Origin: an uncultured Collinsella sp.
Lineage (GTDB): Bacteria > Actinomycetota > Coriobacteriia > Coriobacteriales > Coriobacteriaceae
Reading direction: 5' to 3'
Assembly (NCBI GenBank): GCA_947001705.1
Contig: CAMQHT010000005.1
Span: 12,867-76,866, forward strand
Length of the DNA stretch: 64,000 nucleotides
The notes beneath the pieces were generated by a model. It did no database searches. It was given only the letters and a program-made list of their open reading frames with translations, and was not told the origin of the DNA. Numbering within the stretch: the stretch's first letter is position 1; every line of letters begins with the position of its first letter. Below are positions 18,556 through 26,864 of the stretch, in pieces. A program made the translations under genes and the position numbers.

Positions 18556-19689
18556 CTATAACAGTTCAATCTTTCCGTCCTTCACGGTGAGTCCCATATT
18601 GCCGGAGAGCAGATCGTCCAGGCGCGAGCCCACAAGCTCAAAGCGCCAGCCTTCGCGCAGGGGGCTCTGCTCGGGGTGGTCAATATAGTCGGCCAGGTCA
18701 TCGCGCGAGGCAATGACCGAGGTCGCCACGCCCGAGCGCTCGGCAACCAGGCGGATGAGCGCGTACATGAGATCCGTCACGCTCTCCAGCTCCGGAGAGA
18801 TCTGGCGATGCCCGCGCACCATGAGCGGCAGGCGATCGTGCGGGCAGCTTGCGCCGCGCTTGATGGCCATGAGCGCGCCGTCCACATCGCGCTCACCCAA
18901 CTGATCGGTACCGCGAATGCTACGGAACTCCTCAACGCGCACGGGATTGCGCTTAACGAGCGCAAGCAGCGTGTCGTCGGACATGACCCACTTGCGCGGG
19001 ATGTTACGGCGCTCGGCGCGGTCCTCGCGCCAGGCGGCGAGCTCGCGCGCGATGCCCAACTGGTGACGGCTGCACGAATTGATGCGTTTGACCTTGCGGA
19101 ACGCCTCGTGGCGATCGGCGCGATAGTGCGACTCGTCAGCCAGCGGGCGCAGCTCGTCGAGCACCCAGTCCACACGGCCCAGCTCGCGCAGGCGGCTCAT
19201 CATCTCGGTATAGGCGACGATCAGGTACTTGACGTCATCGATCGCATACTCGATCTGTTTATCGGTCAGCGGGCGGCGCGACCAGTCGGTCAGCGACTCG
19301 GTCTTGGGCAGCGATACACCGCAGAACGTCTGAACAAGCGCGCCATACGAAATCTGCTGGCGCTCGCCCAAAAAGGCGGCGGCCACCTGCGTGTCAAAAA
19401 TCGGACGCGGCAGCACGCCTACGGTATGGAGCATGACCTCCATATCCTGCGAGCACGCGTGAAAGACCTTGGTCACGCTCTCGTCGGCCATAAGCTCGGC
19501 CAGCGGCGATAGGTCGTCGATTACCAGGGGATCGACCGCTACGCTCTCGGCAGGGGTGGCAATCTGAACCAAGCACAGGCGCGGGTGGAATGTGCGCTCG
19601 CGCAAAAACTCGGTATCGACGGCAATCGCGTCGAACTCACGGGCGCGCTGGCAAAAGTCGAGTAGAGCCTGATGTGTGGAAATGTACAT
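18556..19689 (-). CDS. rnd: Ribonuclease D
   Basis: 377 residues. The DEDD 3'-5' exonuclease domain starts with VDTEFLRERTF (Asp25 and Glu27), with the further exonuclease motif around AIDDVKYLIVAYTEM; an HRDC domain follows around DRAERRNIPRKWVMSDDTLL. Processes tRNA 3' ends. ATG 19689 is the first start matching the family N-terminus; a longer frame to 19725 lacks a ribosome binding site. It diverges from the lipid kinase gene. Confidence 0.9.
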   Translation of the reverse strand: MYISTHQALLDFCQRAREFDAIAVDTEFLRERTFHPRLCLVQIATPAESVAVDPLVIDDLSPLAELMADESVTKVFHACSQDMEVMLHTVGVLPRPIFDTQVAAAFLGERQQISYGALVQTFCGVSLPKTESLTDWSRRPLTDKQIEYAIDDVKYLIVAYTEMMSRLRELGRVDWVLDELRPLADESHYRADRHEAFRKVKRINSCSRHQLGIARELAAWREDRAERRNIPRKWVMSDDTLLALVKRNPVRVEEFRSIRGTDQLGERDVDGALMAIKRGASCPHDRLPLMVRGHRQISPELESVTDLMYALIRLVAERSGVATSVIASRDDLADYIDHPEQSPLREGWRFELVGSRLDDLLSGNMGLTVKDGKIELL

Positions 19690-19787
19690 ATCAACCCATC
19701 GAATAAGGTTAGGCCCGAAAAACACGGGTAGGATATCGGCATTGCCTTACAACTATACTCGGTTAGTCACAGAACGGGAACGTAAGT

Positions 19788-20705
19788 ATGCGCTGCCTTA
19801 TCATCCACAACCCGGCATCGGGCCCCAGCTCAGATGAAATCTACGCATTCACGCACGCCCTCGCGCAGGGCGGCGACGAGGTCGTGATGCGTTTTATCGG
19901 CGATGGCATGGAGCCCGAGGATGCCGTGGCAGACGTGCGCGAGTTTGATCGCGTGGTCGTTTCGGGCGGCGACGGTACCGTCTCCAACGTGCTCGACCAG
20001 ATGCGCGGGTGCGGTGTCCCCACGCTCGTCTTCCCCTCCGGTACGGCCTGCCTGTTCTTCAACAACATCGGCAATGCCCCTGAGGCGGCGGCGCTCGCCA
20101 AGGCCTGCCGTGCCGGTCGCACGGTCAAAGTCGACATGGGCGAGCTCTTTTGGCTCGACGAGGACGGCAACGAGAAGCGCCACGGCTTTATCATCATCGC
20201 CGGCTCGGGCTTCGACGCCGAGATCATGATGAAGGCCGCCCCCACCAAAAACGACATCGGCGAGATCGCTTACTTCCTCTCCGCGCTCGCCACGCCCAAT
20301 CCCACGGTGGCGCACTTTACGATTGAGCATGACGGCATTGTCGAGGAGCTCGACGGCATCTGCTGCATGGCCGGCAACACCTCGGTCATCCAAAACGACA
20401 TCAACCTGTTCCCCGACTGCCGTATGAACGATGGCATGGTCGACATTGCGGTCATCGAACCCGTAAAAACTGTGCAGCTTCTACCGACTGTGATCACCGC
20501 CGCACTCGACCCCGCCGGCAAGGTACTCGGCCGCCCGCAGTTCAAGATCATCCAGACCAAGGAAGCCAAGATCACCTGCACCCCGTCGCTGGGCATGCAG
20601 TTCGATGGCGAGATTATCTCCAGCAATTCGGGCGTCTTTGGAGCCCGCGCGCTTCCGCAATGCCTCGACCTCATCGTCGACGAATTCTCCCCGCTCGGAA
20701 AATAG
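19788..20705 (+). CDS. Diacylglycerol/lipid kinase family protein
   Basis: 305-residue YegS/BmrU-type kinase. The start IIHNPASGP and the nucleotide loop VVSGGDGTVSNVLDQM are diagnostic of the DAGK catalytic domain; the C-terminal half has the usual beta-sandwich. A 30-residue membrane peptide gene starts nine bases after its stop and is probably co-translated. Confidence 0.9.
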   Translation: MRCLIIHNPASGPSSDEIYAFTHALAQGGDEVVMRFIGDGMEPEDAVADVREFDRVVVSGGDGTVSNVLDQMRGCGVPTLVFPSGTACLFFNNIGNAPEAAALAKACRAGRTVKVDMGELFWLDEDGNEKRHGFIIIAGSGFDAEIMMKAAPTKNDIGEIAYFLSALATPNPTVAHFTIEHDGIVEELDGICCMAGNTSVIQNDINLFPDCRMNDGMVDIAVIEPVKTVQLLPTVITAALDPAGKVLGRPQFKIIQTKEAKITCTPSLGMQFDGEIISSNSGVFGARALPQCLDLIVDEFSPLGK

Positions 20706-20714
20706 GAGGACCCT

Positions 20715-20807
20715 ATGAACGACAATCCCCTGCTCGGCTTTATCATCATCGTTTTGGCCATGCTCGTCGGCTATGCGATCAACGTGATCCACCGCCGGAA
20801 GAAGTAA
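20715..20807 (+). CDS. Single-pass membrane micropeptide (30 aa)
   Basis: Open frame of 30 codons with a strong AGGAGG site six bases before ATG 20715. It encodes a short polar start (MNDNP), one hydrophobic helix (residues about 6-23) and a basic end (HRRKK), the layout of a C-in micropeptide. It lies nine bases after the lipid kinase stop and is followed by a terminator, so it is the last gene of that transcript. Too short for most gene callers; function unknown. Confidence 0.7.
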   Translation: MNDNPLLGFIIIVLAMLVGYAINVIHRRKK

Positions 20808-20842
20808 TTCCACATTGGTATGATATTCATCCAATTATCGTC

Positions 20843-20888
20843 TCCCCTGCTGTTTATGCATTTGCCAAACAGCGGGGGATTTTCTTTG
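20843..20888 (+). terminator. Terminator after the micropeptide gene
   Basis: 13-bp stem (20843-20855 with 20867-20879, one G-T pair) followed by TTTTCTTT. Confidence 0.85.
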
Positions 20889-20939
20889 CGCCCCGTGCAA
20901 GGCGCTTTATTCAGGTAATGTAATTGCAGGACGTCTTTA

Positions 20940-20968
20940 TTAAAGTAAAGCTACAAACCGAGTATAAT
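20940..20968 (+). promoter_or_regulatory. Putative promoter of the C69 peptidase gene
   Basis: TATAAT at 20963-20968 with a weak -35 (TTAAAG, 20940-20945) 17 bases upstream. It leaves an approximately 140-base AT-rich leader; a GAGAGCTTTC-containing hairpin lies just before the ribosome binding site. Confidence 0.45.
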
Positions 20969-21113
20969 TAACCACTCATCGCATATTTCATTACGCTTAT
21001 CGAGTAAGTTTCTTTCATAGATGAATATTGTTTCCAGTTCGTTACGCTAATGGGGTGTCTTTATTGGCTGAAGCTCTCTGGCAACGGAGAGCTTTCGCAC
21101 GCTGGGAGGGAAA

Positions 21114-23063
21114 ATGAGGAAAACTCACCCCGTCAACGCGCTCAAAAAGCTTGGCATAGGCCTCGCCTTTGGAGCTGCAACCATCATGTCCATGCCGACG
21201 TCTGCGCTCGCCTGCACGCAGATCTACATGGGCGGCAAGCTCACGGCGGACGGCAACACGTACTACGGCCGCGCCGAGGACTTTGGCAAGCGCTATCTTA
21301 AGCACTACGGCATCGAACCTGCCCACGAACCTGGCTTTAAGTACAGCTCGATTGAATCTGCTTTTGAATACACTTCGAACAAGCCTACCTATCGCTACAG
21401 CTATGTACGCGACCACCCCTCCAACTGGATGGGTCGCACCGACGCCTACTCCGAGGCCGGCATCAACGAGAAGGGCGTCTCCTGCTCCGCCACGCTAAGC
21501 ACCTCCTATAACGAGGAGGCCGCTGCAGCAGACCTCATCGATGAGGAAGTGGGTCTGGGCGAGTACAGTTACGGCAGCATCATCCTGGGCGAGAGCGCCA
21601 CGGCCCGCGAGGGCGTCGAGCTTCTCGGCAGCCTGATCGATGATCAAGGCGTCTGCACCAACGACCAGATCATCATCGCCGACAACAACGAGACCTGGCT
21701 GTTCGCCACACTTTCCGCCCATCAGTGGATCGCCATGAAGCTCGCTGACGACGTCGCGTCGCTCAACCCTAATATCGGGAGCCTCAACTACGATGTCGAC
21801 CTCAATGACACCGAGAATTGCCTCCACTCTGAAAAGATCCAATCCATGCCCGAAGAAAAGGGTTTCGCCAAATACTCCGCTGACGGCAAATTCGATGTCG
21901 CCCAAACGTATGGCGAAAGCCTCGCCGATTCCGGCGTAAACCAGTGGTCCCGCTATGTGCAAGGCCGCGATTATTTTGGTAGTCAGCTGACCGAAGGCAC
22001 AGATTACGACATTATCACAGTAAAGGAGAAAGGAAAACCTGACCAAAAGGGAGCCATGGTCAGCGAAATCCAGCCCCTGTTCTTCAAGCCTGGCAAGTCT
22101 GGTTGGAGCACTTTCGAGTTGATTCGCGCCTTCGGCAACCGCGGCGAGAACGTCCCTGGCCTCAACGCGAACACTGATGGTGTTTATTGCATCGGCAGCG
22201 AGCGCAACACCGAGATCAACCTCTTCCAGATTCGTCGCGGGTATGACCCCGAAGTCGCTACCATCCAGTGGGAAATGCTCTCCCGCGCCGCGTACTCCGT
22301 CGCCATCCCGTTGTACTCCGCTCTGATAACTGAGGTCAGCCCGTACTTCAGCGATCAGACCGTCTCCTTCGATCACTGCAAACAGACTGACGTCGTGTAC
22401 AACGAGGAGCCCGAGAACTCAATCAACTACGTCCTCATGGACATCAGCTCGCTCTGCTTTGAGAACCCTGACACCCTTGGTATCAGCGTCCGTGCCTACC
22501 TCGATGCGCTCCAGAACGAGCTCATCGAGCAGAACAAGGAAGTTGACGCCGCCATGCTAGCCGAGACGACCACCGAGGGCCGCACTGCCCTGGCCAACAA
22601 GGCCGGCAAGGCTGCTACCGAGAACACCTACAAGAAGTGCAAGGCCCTGCTCCAGGAGATGCGCGCCTATCAGAAGGCCGAAAACTTCGACCAGCCCTTC
22701 ACCCCGAGCGACCTGAACACCGAGATCAACGGCCTCAAGGTGTCCATCACCTACGCCAAGGACGCTCTTGCCACCGACCCGGTAACCCCGGATCAGCCTG
22801 GTACTCCTGAGCAGCCCGGTACTCCTGAGCAGCCCGGTACCCCCGAGCAGCCCGCTAAGCCCGAGCAGCCCACCACCAAGCCCGAGAAGCCTGGCAAGTC
22901 GGACACCACGACCACGGTAACCACCAACAAGACGAACACCAAGGGCGGCCTGCCCACCACCGGTGATCGTTTTGATGGCCGCATGGTGGCCGCATTCGCC
23001 ATCGCTGGCGTTGCCGTCATCTCCGCGGGCGGTTACTTCCTCTACCGTCGCAATAAGGAGTAA
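21114..23063 (+). CDS. Surface-anchored C69 family dipeptidase (LPxTG)
   Basis: 649 residues. A signal peptide (about 1-33) ends at SALA, directly before Cys, which in peptidase family C69 becomes the N-terminal nucleophile after cleavage; the mature start CTQIYMGGKLTADGNTYYGRAED fits PepD-like dipeptidases once split into its parts. The catalytic domain runs to about residue 540. A proline-rich wall-spanning stalk with PGTPEQ repeats follows, then LPTTG, a hydrophobic helix and the basic tail RRNKE, a complete sortase signal. GGAGG precedes ATG 21114. Probably cleaves peptides at the cell surface for amino-acid supply. Confidence 0.9.
   Translation: MRKTHPVNALKKLGIGLAFGAATIMSMPTSALACTQIYMGGKLTADGNTYYGRAEDFGKRYLKHYGIEPAHEPGFKYSSIESAFEYTSNKPTYRYSYVRDHPSNWMGRTDAYSEAGINEKGVSCSATLSTSYNEEAAAADLIDEEVGLGEYSYGSIILGESATAREGVELLGSLIDDQGVCTNDQIIIADNNETWLFATLSAHQWIAMKLADDVASLNPNIGSLNYDVDLNDTENCLHSEKIQSMPEEKGFAKYSADGKFDVAQTYGESLADSGVNQWSRYVQGRDYFGSQLTEGTDYDIITVKEKGKPDQKGAMVSEIQPLFFKPGKSGWSTFELIRAFGNRGENVPGLNANTDGVYCIGSERNTEINLFQIRRGYDPEVATIQWEMLSRAAYSVAIPLYSALITEVSPYFSDQTVSFDHCKQTDVVYNEEPENSINYVLMDISSLCFENPDTLGISVRAYLDALQNELIEQNKEVDAAMLAETTTEGRTALANKAGKAATENTYKKCKALLQEMRAYQKAENFDQPFTPSDLNTEINGLKVSITYAKDALATDPVTPDQPGTPEQPGTPEQPGTPEQPAKPEQPTTKPEKPGKSDTTTTVTTNKTNTKGGLPTTGDRFDGRMVAAFAIAGVAVISAGGYFLYRRNKE
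22782..22860 (+). repeat. 18-bp coding tandem repeat (PGTPEQ)
   Basis: About four consecutive 18-bp units encode PGTPEQ with small variations at the edges, forming the stalk of the surface peptidase. The middle units are nearly identical at DNA level and so could expand or contract. Confidence 0.85.
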
Positions 23064-23070
23064 CGTCTTA

Positions 23071-23121
23071 GCTGAGCGGACAAGGCAGCAATGGCAGCCT
23101 CGCCCGCTCAGCCCGCTCTTT
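23071..23121 (+). terminator. Terminator after the C69 peptidase gene
   Basis: 9-bp stem GCTGAGCGG/CCGCTCAGC (23071-23079, 23104-23112) enclosing a smaller stem, then CTCTTTT. Confidence 0.65.
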
Positions 23122-23183
23122 TGACCGGCGGGAAACCCGCCTGAAATCTTTTCAAAAAAGATTTCCCCGCACACACTTCGCTG

Positions 23184-23192
23184 TGCTATAGT
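23184..23192 (+). promoter_or_regulatory. Extended -10 promoter of the trp leader
   Basis: TGCTATAGT at 23184-23192 is a good extended -10; no clear -35. Predicted transcription start near 23199, about 50 bases before the leader peptide ATG. Confidence 0.5.
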
Positions 23193-23250
23193 GCAGCGCA
23201 ACAGCAACTAGGTGCGACCGCGCCACGGCGTCACGAAAGGAGCCACCAAC

Positions 23251-23319
23251 ATGAAGAACACGATGAAGTCTCTCAACAACTGGTGGTGGCGTGATGCGAA
23301 TACGATCGGTCGACAGTGA
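23251..23319 (+). CDS. Trp-rich leader peptide (attenuator peptide)
   Basis: 22-codon open frame with the ribosome binding site GAAAGGAG at 23235-23242. Three consecutive TGG codons (23281-23289, peptide ...NNWWWRD...) stand in its middle, as in ribosome-mediated trp attenuators. Its stop at 23317-23319 is 37 bases before an intrinsic terminator, and the next gene is the S component of an ECF transporter. Stalling at the Trp codons when charged tRNA-Trp is scarce would favour read-through. The peptide itself is presumably without function. Confidence 0.88.
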   Translation: MKNTMKSLNNWWWRDANTIGRQ

Positions 23320-23418
23320 GTCCCTCACGCCTGTTTTTGCGCTCTAGGTGATTGGAAGGCCTCCGGTTTCGACCGGGGGCCTTTTTCTATCTCGAGCCCG
23401 ATCGCATTCGCATCACGC
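23289..23418 (+). promoter_or_regulatory. Long-range complementarity across the trp attenuator
   Basis: Bases 23289-23309, starting at the last Trp codon, are complementary to 23398-23418 at 20 of 21 positions. The pairing would loop out the terminator at 23356-23387 and end 30 bases before the ribosome binding site of the transporter gene. A ribosome stalled on the Trp codons would cover the left arm. Confidence 0.6.
23356..23388 (+). terminator. Attenuator terminator
   Basis: 12-bp stem (23356-23367 with 23372-23383, one G-T pair) closed by a TTCG tetraloop and followed by TTTTT. It lies between the leader peptide and the transporter gene, so it is conditional and not an end-of-operon site. 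Confidence 0.85.
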
Positions 23419-23463
23419 GCCTCCGCTTTTCTCTTGCACTCCCATTCCGAAAGGATTTTCACC

Positions 23464-24036
23464 ATGTCTCAGAACACCACCGCCACCCAGCCCCGCACCG
23501 TCCAGACCGCCGACCGTGGCAAACTCGATGTCCGCGCCCTCGTCCTGCTTGCCATCCTGCTCGCCGCCGGCTTCATCCTCAACTTCACCGTCGGCAAGGC
23601 CATCTCGGGCATCTCGGGCGGCATGATCAGCCCCGAGTTCATCATCTCGGCCTTCTGCCTCACCATCCTGGTCGTTCGTCCCAACATCGGCCAGGCGCTC
23701 GTCATTGGCCTCATCTCGGCTGCCGTGATCCAGATCACCACCACTTCGCCGTTCGTCGATTTTGCCGCCGAGGGCATCGCCGCCATGCTCATGGCCGGCA
23801 TCGTCAACGCCGCCGGCAAGAACGGTCAGGTCAAGCCCGCCATCGCCATTGTCGCAACCTTCCTGACCACCTTTGTCTCCGGCGTCATCTTCATGATCAT
23901 CAAGATGGCCATGCTCGGCGTGGTCGGCGAGCTCGCCGCCGCCATGCTGCCCGTCGTTGCCATGACCGCCGTCTTTAACGCCATTCTGGTCGGCGCCCTC
24001 TATCTGCCCATCCAGAAGGCCCTGAAGCTCAACTAA
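23464..24036 (+). CDS. trpP: ECF transporter S component, probably tryptophan (TrpP-like)
   Basis: 190-residue integral membrane protein with about five to six helices, resembling the TrpP family of ECF substrate-binding subunits (conserved regions ISPEFIISAFCLTIL, RPNIGQALVIG and the VSGVIF helix). It is followed by a fused ECF ATPase and the EcfT subunit. The Trp leader and terminator directly upstream point to tryptophan as substrate; that assignment rests on regulation plus family resemblance. GAAAGGA precedes ATG 23464. Confidence 0.82.
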   Translation: MSQNTTATQPRTVQTADRGKLDVRALVLLAILLAAGFILNFTVGKAISGISGGMISPEFIISAFCLTILVVRPNIGQALVIGLISAAVIQITTTSPFVDFAAEGIAAMLMAGIVNAAGKNGQVKPAIAIVATFLTTFVSGVIFMIIKMAMLGVVGELAAAMLPVVAMTAVFNAILVGALYLPIQKALKLN

Positions 24037-24042
24037 CCCGCT

Positions 24043-24143
24043 CGGCTTTACGAGCCACCCCATCTTGGCGTTCATTCGTCGCTCGCGTACCCAAGTACGC
24101 TTCGCTCCTCTTTCACGCCAACCTGAGGCCCCTCGTAAAGCCG
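24043..24143 (+). repeat. Nested structured repeat, family 2, copy A
   Basis: Outer perfect 12-bp arms (24043-24054, 24132-24143). Inside are the family-2 motifs: left 24062-24081 (ATCTTGNCGTTCANNCGTCG type) and right 24105-24125 (CTCCTCTTTCACGNCA type), themselves joined by the 6-bp stem TGGCGT/ACGCCA. The innermost stem is GCGTAC/GTACGC. It lies between the S gene and the ATPase gene of the ECF operon. Confidence 0.8.
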
Positions 24144-24186
24144 TCTCCGTGCTTCACCACCAAAGACTGTCCCAAACGGCTAGCTC

Positions 24187-24230
24187 TTGGGGACGTTCTT
24201 AAACGACTAGTCATTTAAGAACGTCCCCAA
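24187..24230 (+). repeat. 17-bp perfect hairpin before the ECF ATPase gene
   Basis: Arms 24187-24203 and 24214-24230 are perfectly complementary; the 10-base loop contains the palindrome GACTAGTC. It ends 18 bases before the ATPase ATG, without a T-run. It may set the relative expression of S and A/T genes through processing or partial termination. Confidence 0.7.
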
Positions 24231-24248
24231 TGACTATGAAAGGTATCC

Positions 24249-26000
24249 ATGGAAACGATCATCAACGTCGACGATGTCTCGTTCTCCTATGGCACGCAGA
24301 CCGAGCAGGCGCTCAGCCACATCTCGCTCAGCGTGAACAAGGGAGATTTCATCGGCATCATCGGGCCCTCGGGCGCCGGCAAGTCCACGCTTGCCGCCTG
24401 TCTGTCGGGCGCCGTGCCCCACCACTACACCGGCACGTTCTTTGGGTCCGTCATGGTCGACGGCCACGACACCTGCGAAGTCTCGCTCACCGACGTGTCG
24501 CAAATCGTCGGCAGTGTGCTGCAGGATATCGACACGCAGATGGTCGCTTCGGTCGTCGAGGACGAGATGCTCTTTGGCCTCGAGAACTTTGGCGTTCCCC
24601 ACGACCAGATCGAGCAGCGCGTGAGCGAAACGCTCGAGACCGTCGGCATCAGCGACCTGCGCGACCGCGAGATCGCAACCCTCTCGGGCGGACAGAAGCA
24701 AAAGGTAGCCATCGCCGCCATCCTCGCCATGCGCCCGCGCGTCTTGGTTCTCGACGAGCCCACCGCGGCACTCGACCCCGCCAGCTCCACGTTGGTCTTC
24801 GAGACGCTGCGTGAGGCAAACCGCGCACTTGGAATCACCATCGTCGTCGTTGAGCAAAAGGTCGCCCTGCTCTCGGAGTACTGCAACCGCGTGCTCGTGC
24901 TCAACCATGGCGAAATCGCGCTGCAGGGCGAGCCACACGAGGTCTTCGCACATACCGACGAGCTCCGTGCCATCGGCGTCGACTGCCCTCGCGTCACGCG
25001 TATCTTCAATAGCCTCGAGGCCGATGGTCTGGTAAGCGGTACCCCTTGCTTGGATGTCGATGAGGCCGAACGCCTGATTTCGGGCATCGTCGACCCCGCA
25101 CACGCAGCCATCGAAGCCCAGGCGCCCACCGGTTCCCCGCATGCACCGTCGTTGCGTCCTCATGCCAAGGACGCCGAACCCGTGCTCACCTTCGACCATG
25201 TTGAGTTTGCCTATCCCAATGGCGGCGCCGCCGTACACGACCTTAGCCTGACGCTCTATCCTGGCGAGCTCGTGGGCATCGTCGGCCAGAACGGTGCCGG
25301 CAAGACCACGCTCACCAAGCTGCTCACGGGCCTGCTTAAGCCCGCCTCGGGCAGCGTGCGCGTTACGGGCCTGGATACTGCTGCGGTCCCCACGAGCCGT
25401 ATCGCCCGCGAGGTCGCAACGCTCTTCCAAAACCCCGACCGCCAGATCTGCAAGGACACCGTGCTCGACGAGGTCGCCTTTGGCCTGGAGCTTGCCGGCA
25501 TCGACCGCACCGAGGCTCTGCGTCGTGCTCAACTCGTCATCGACCGCTTTGGCCTGCCTGCCGACGAGGCGCCCTTCTCGCTGTCGCGCGGCCAGCGCCA
25601 GATGGTGGCACTCGCCTCCGTCGTGGTCGTAGAGCCCAAAATCGTCGTGCTCGACGAGCCCACGAGCGGCCTTGACTACCGCGAGTGCATGACCGTCATG
25701 GAAACCGTGCGTACCATGGCCGAGCGCGGCTGCGCCGTAATCATGGTCTGCCACGACATGGAAGTCGTCTCCGACTTTGCCGAGCGCATTGTGGTAATGG
25801 CCGACGGCTGCATCCTCGACCGCGGCCGCACGCACGAGCTATTCTCGAACATCGATCTCATGCGGCGTGCCTACGTGGAGCCTCCCCAGGTTATTGAACT
25901 CTCGCGCCGTCTGGCATCTTCCGTCTCGCCCGCTTTTGCGCAGGTGAGCGAGGTCACCGATGTCGTTCGAATTGCCAAGGAGATGGTCCACCGTGGTTAA
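24249..26000 (+). CDS. Fused ECF transporter ATPase (EcfA-EcfA')
   Basis: 583-residue protein with two ABC ATPase domains in one chain. Domain 1 (about 3-240) has GPSGAGKST, LSGGQKQKVA and VLDEPTAALDP; domain 2 (about 310-540) has GQNGAGKTT, the variant signature LSRGQRQMVA and VLDEPTSGLDY. In many ECF systems these are two genes. It powers uptake with EcfT, whose start overlaps its stop by eight bases. GAAAGG precedes ATG 24249. Confidence 0.9.
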   Translation: METIINVDDVSFSYGTQTEQALSHISLSVNKGDFIGIIGPSGAGKSTLAACLSGAVPHHYTGTFFGSVMVDGHDTCEVSLTDVSQIVGSVLQDIDTQMVASVVEDEMLFGLENFGVPHDQIEQRVSETLETVGISDLRDREIATLSGGQKQKVAIAAILAMRPRVLVLDEPTAALDPASSTLVFETLREANRALGITIVVVEQKVALLSEYCNRVLVLNHGEIALQGEPHEVFAHTDELRAIGVDCPRVTRIFNSLEADGLVSGTPCLDVDEAERLISGIVDPAHAAIEAQAPTGSPHAPSLRPHAKDAEPVLTFDHVEFAYPNGGAAVHDLSLTLYPGELVGIVGQNGAGKTTLTKLLTGLLKPASGSVRVTGLDTAAVPTSRIAREVATLFQNPDRQICKDTVLDEVAFGLELAGIDRTEALRRAQLVIDRFGLPADEAPFSLSRGQRQMVALASVVVVEPKIVVLDEPTSGLDYRECMTVMETVRTMAERGCAVIMVCHDMEVVSDFAERIVVMADGCILDRGRTHELFSNIDLMRRAYVEPPQVIELSRRLASSVSPAFAQVSEVTDVVRIAKEMVHRG

Positions 26001-26739
26001 CGTCATCGACTACATGCCGGGCGATACGCTGCTGCATCGCCTGAATCCCGTCGTCAAACTGGGCCTCGCCGCCGCCATCATCGTCGGCATCTTCTTGTCC
26101 GACACCTATGTGGCGCTGCTGGGCTTTTTGGCACTCACCCTTGCGCTGGGTGCCTATGCCGGCGTCGTCGACCGTCTGTTCTCGCTGCTCAAGTTGCTGA
26201 TTCCGCTCGCGCTTATCATGCTGGTGCTCCAGCTGGCCTTTATGCGCGATGGCAACGTGGTGTGGGGCTTTATCACCGACACGGGTCTCATCACAGGATC
26301 GAAGGCCTGTCTGCGCCTGCTGGGTGTGGCGTTACCGCTCATCCTCATGCTCATGGTGACCAAGCTCAACGACCTTGCCAACGCCTGCGTCGAGGTGCTG
26401 CACGTGCCGTATCGCTATGCCTTCACCTTTACCACGGCGCTGCGCTTTGTGCCGGTGTTTGGTCAGGAGATGAACGCCATCATGGAGGCGCAGACCGCAC
26501 GCGGCGTCGAATACGACACCAAGAACCCCATCAAGAAGCTTAAGCTCATGCTGCCACTGTGTGTGCCACTGCTCATCTCGAGCGTGGGCAAGACCGATGC
26601 CACAGCCTTGGCGGCAGAACAGCGCGGCTTCTATCTGCGTACGCGCGCCAGCTCGTACAAGCGCTACCCCATCAAGGGCCTGGACATCGCCGTGCTCATC
26701 GTCAGCATCGCCCTCATCGCCATCGGCTTCCTGTTCTAG
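25993..26739 (+). CDS. ECF transporter T component
   Basis: 248-residue integral membrane protein with five to six helices. The cytoplasmic domain has the two EcfT Ala-Arg-Gly type motifs, AQTARGVEY and AAEQRGFYL, that couple to the ATPases. The GTG at 25993 behind AAGGAG is preferred; an in-frame ATG at 25960 lies inside the ATPase gene without a site. Last gene of the operon, followed by a terminator. Confidence 0.9.
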   Translation: MVNVIDYMPGDTLLHRLNPVVKLGLAAAIIVGIFLSDTYVALLGFLALTLALGAYAGVVDRLFSLLKLLIPLALIMLVLQLAFMRDGNVVWGFITDTGLITGSKACLRLLGVALPLILMLMVTKLNDLANACVEVLHVPYRYAFTFTTALRFVPVFGQEMNAIMEAQTARGVEYDTKNPIKKLKLMLPLCVPLLISSVGKTDATALAAEQRGFYLRTRASSYKRYPIKGLDIAVLIVSIALIAIGFLF

Positions 26740-26767
26740 TTCACCACCGACAGCATCCGCCCAACGC

Positions 26768-26810
26768 AAAAGGCCTCGGCTCGCACCAAACGAGCCGAGG
26801 CCTTTACTGT
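26768..26810 (+). terminator. Terminator of the ECF operon
   Basis: 15-bp stem AAGGCCTCGGCTCG/CGAGCCGAGGCCTT (26768-26783, 26791-26805). A second hairpin ACCTGTC/GACAGGT (26838-26858), next to the convergent racemase stop, could serve the minus strand. Confidence 0.8.
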
Positions 26811-26864
26811 TTCACCAGATAAAACCTACCAAAATTAACCTGTCCCTTTTTGACAGGTCGGAAG

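Noticed and set aside
22782..22860. Regular 18-bp repeats considered as a CRISPR-like array
   Set aside because: Units are contiguous without spacers and encode PGTPEQ in frame within the surface peptidase.
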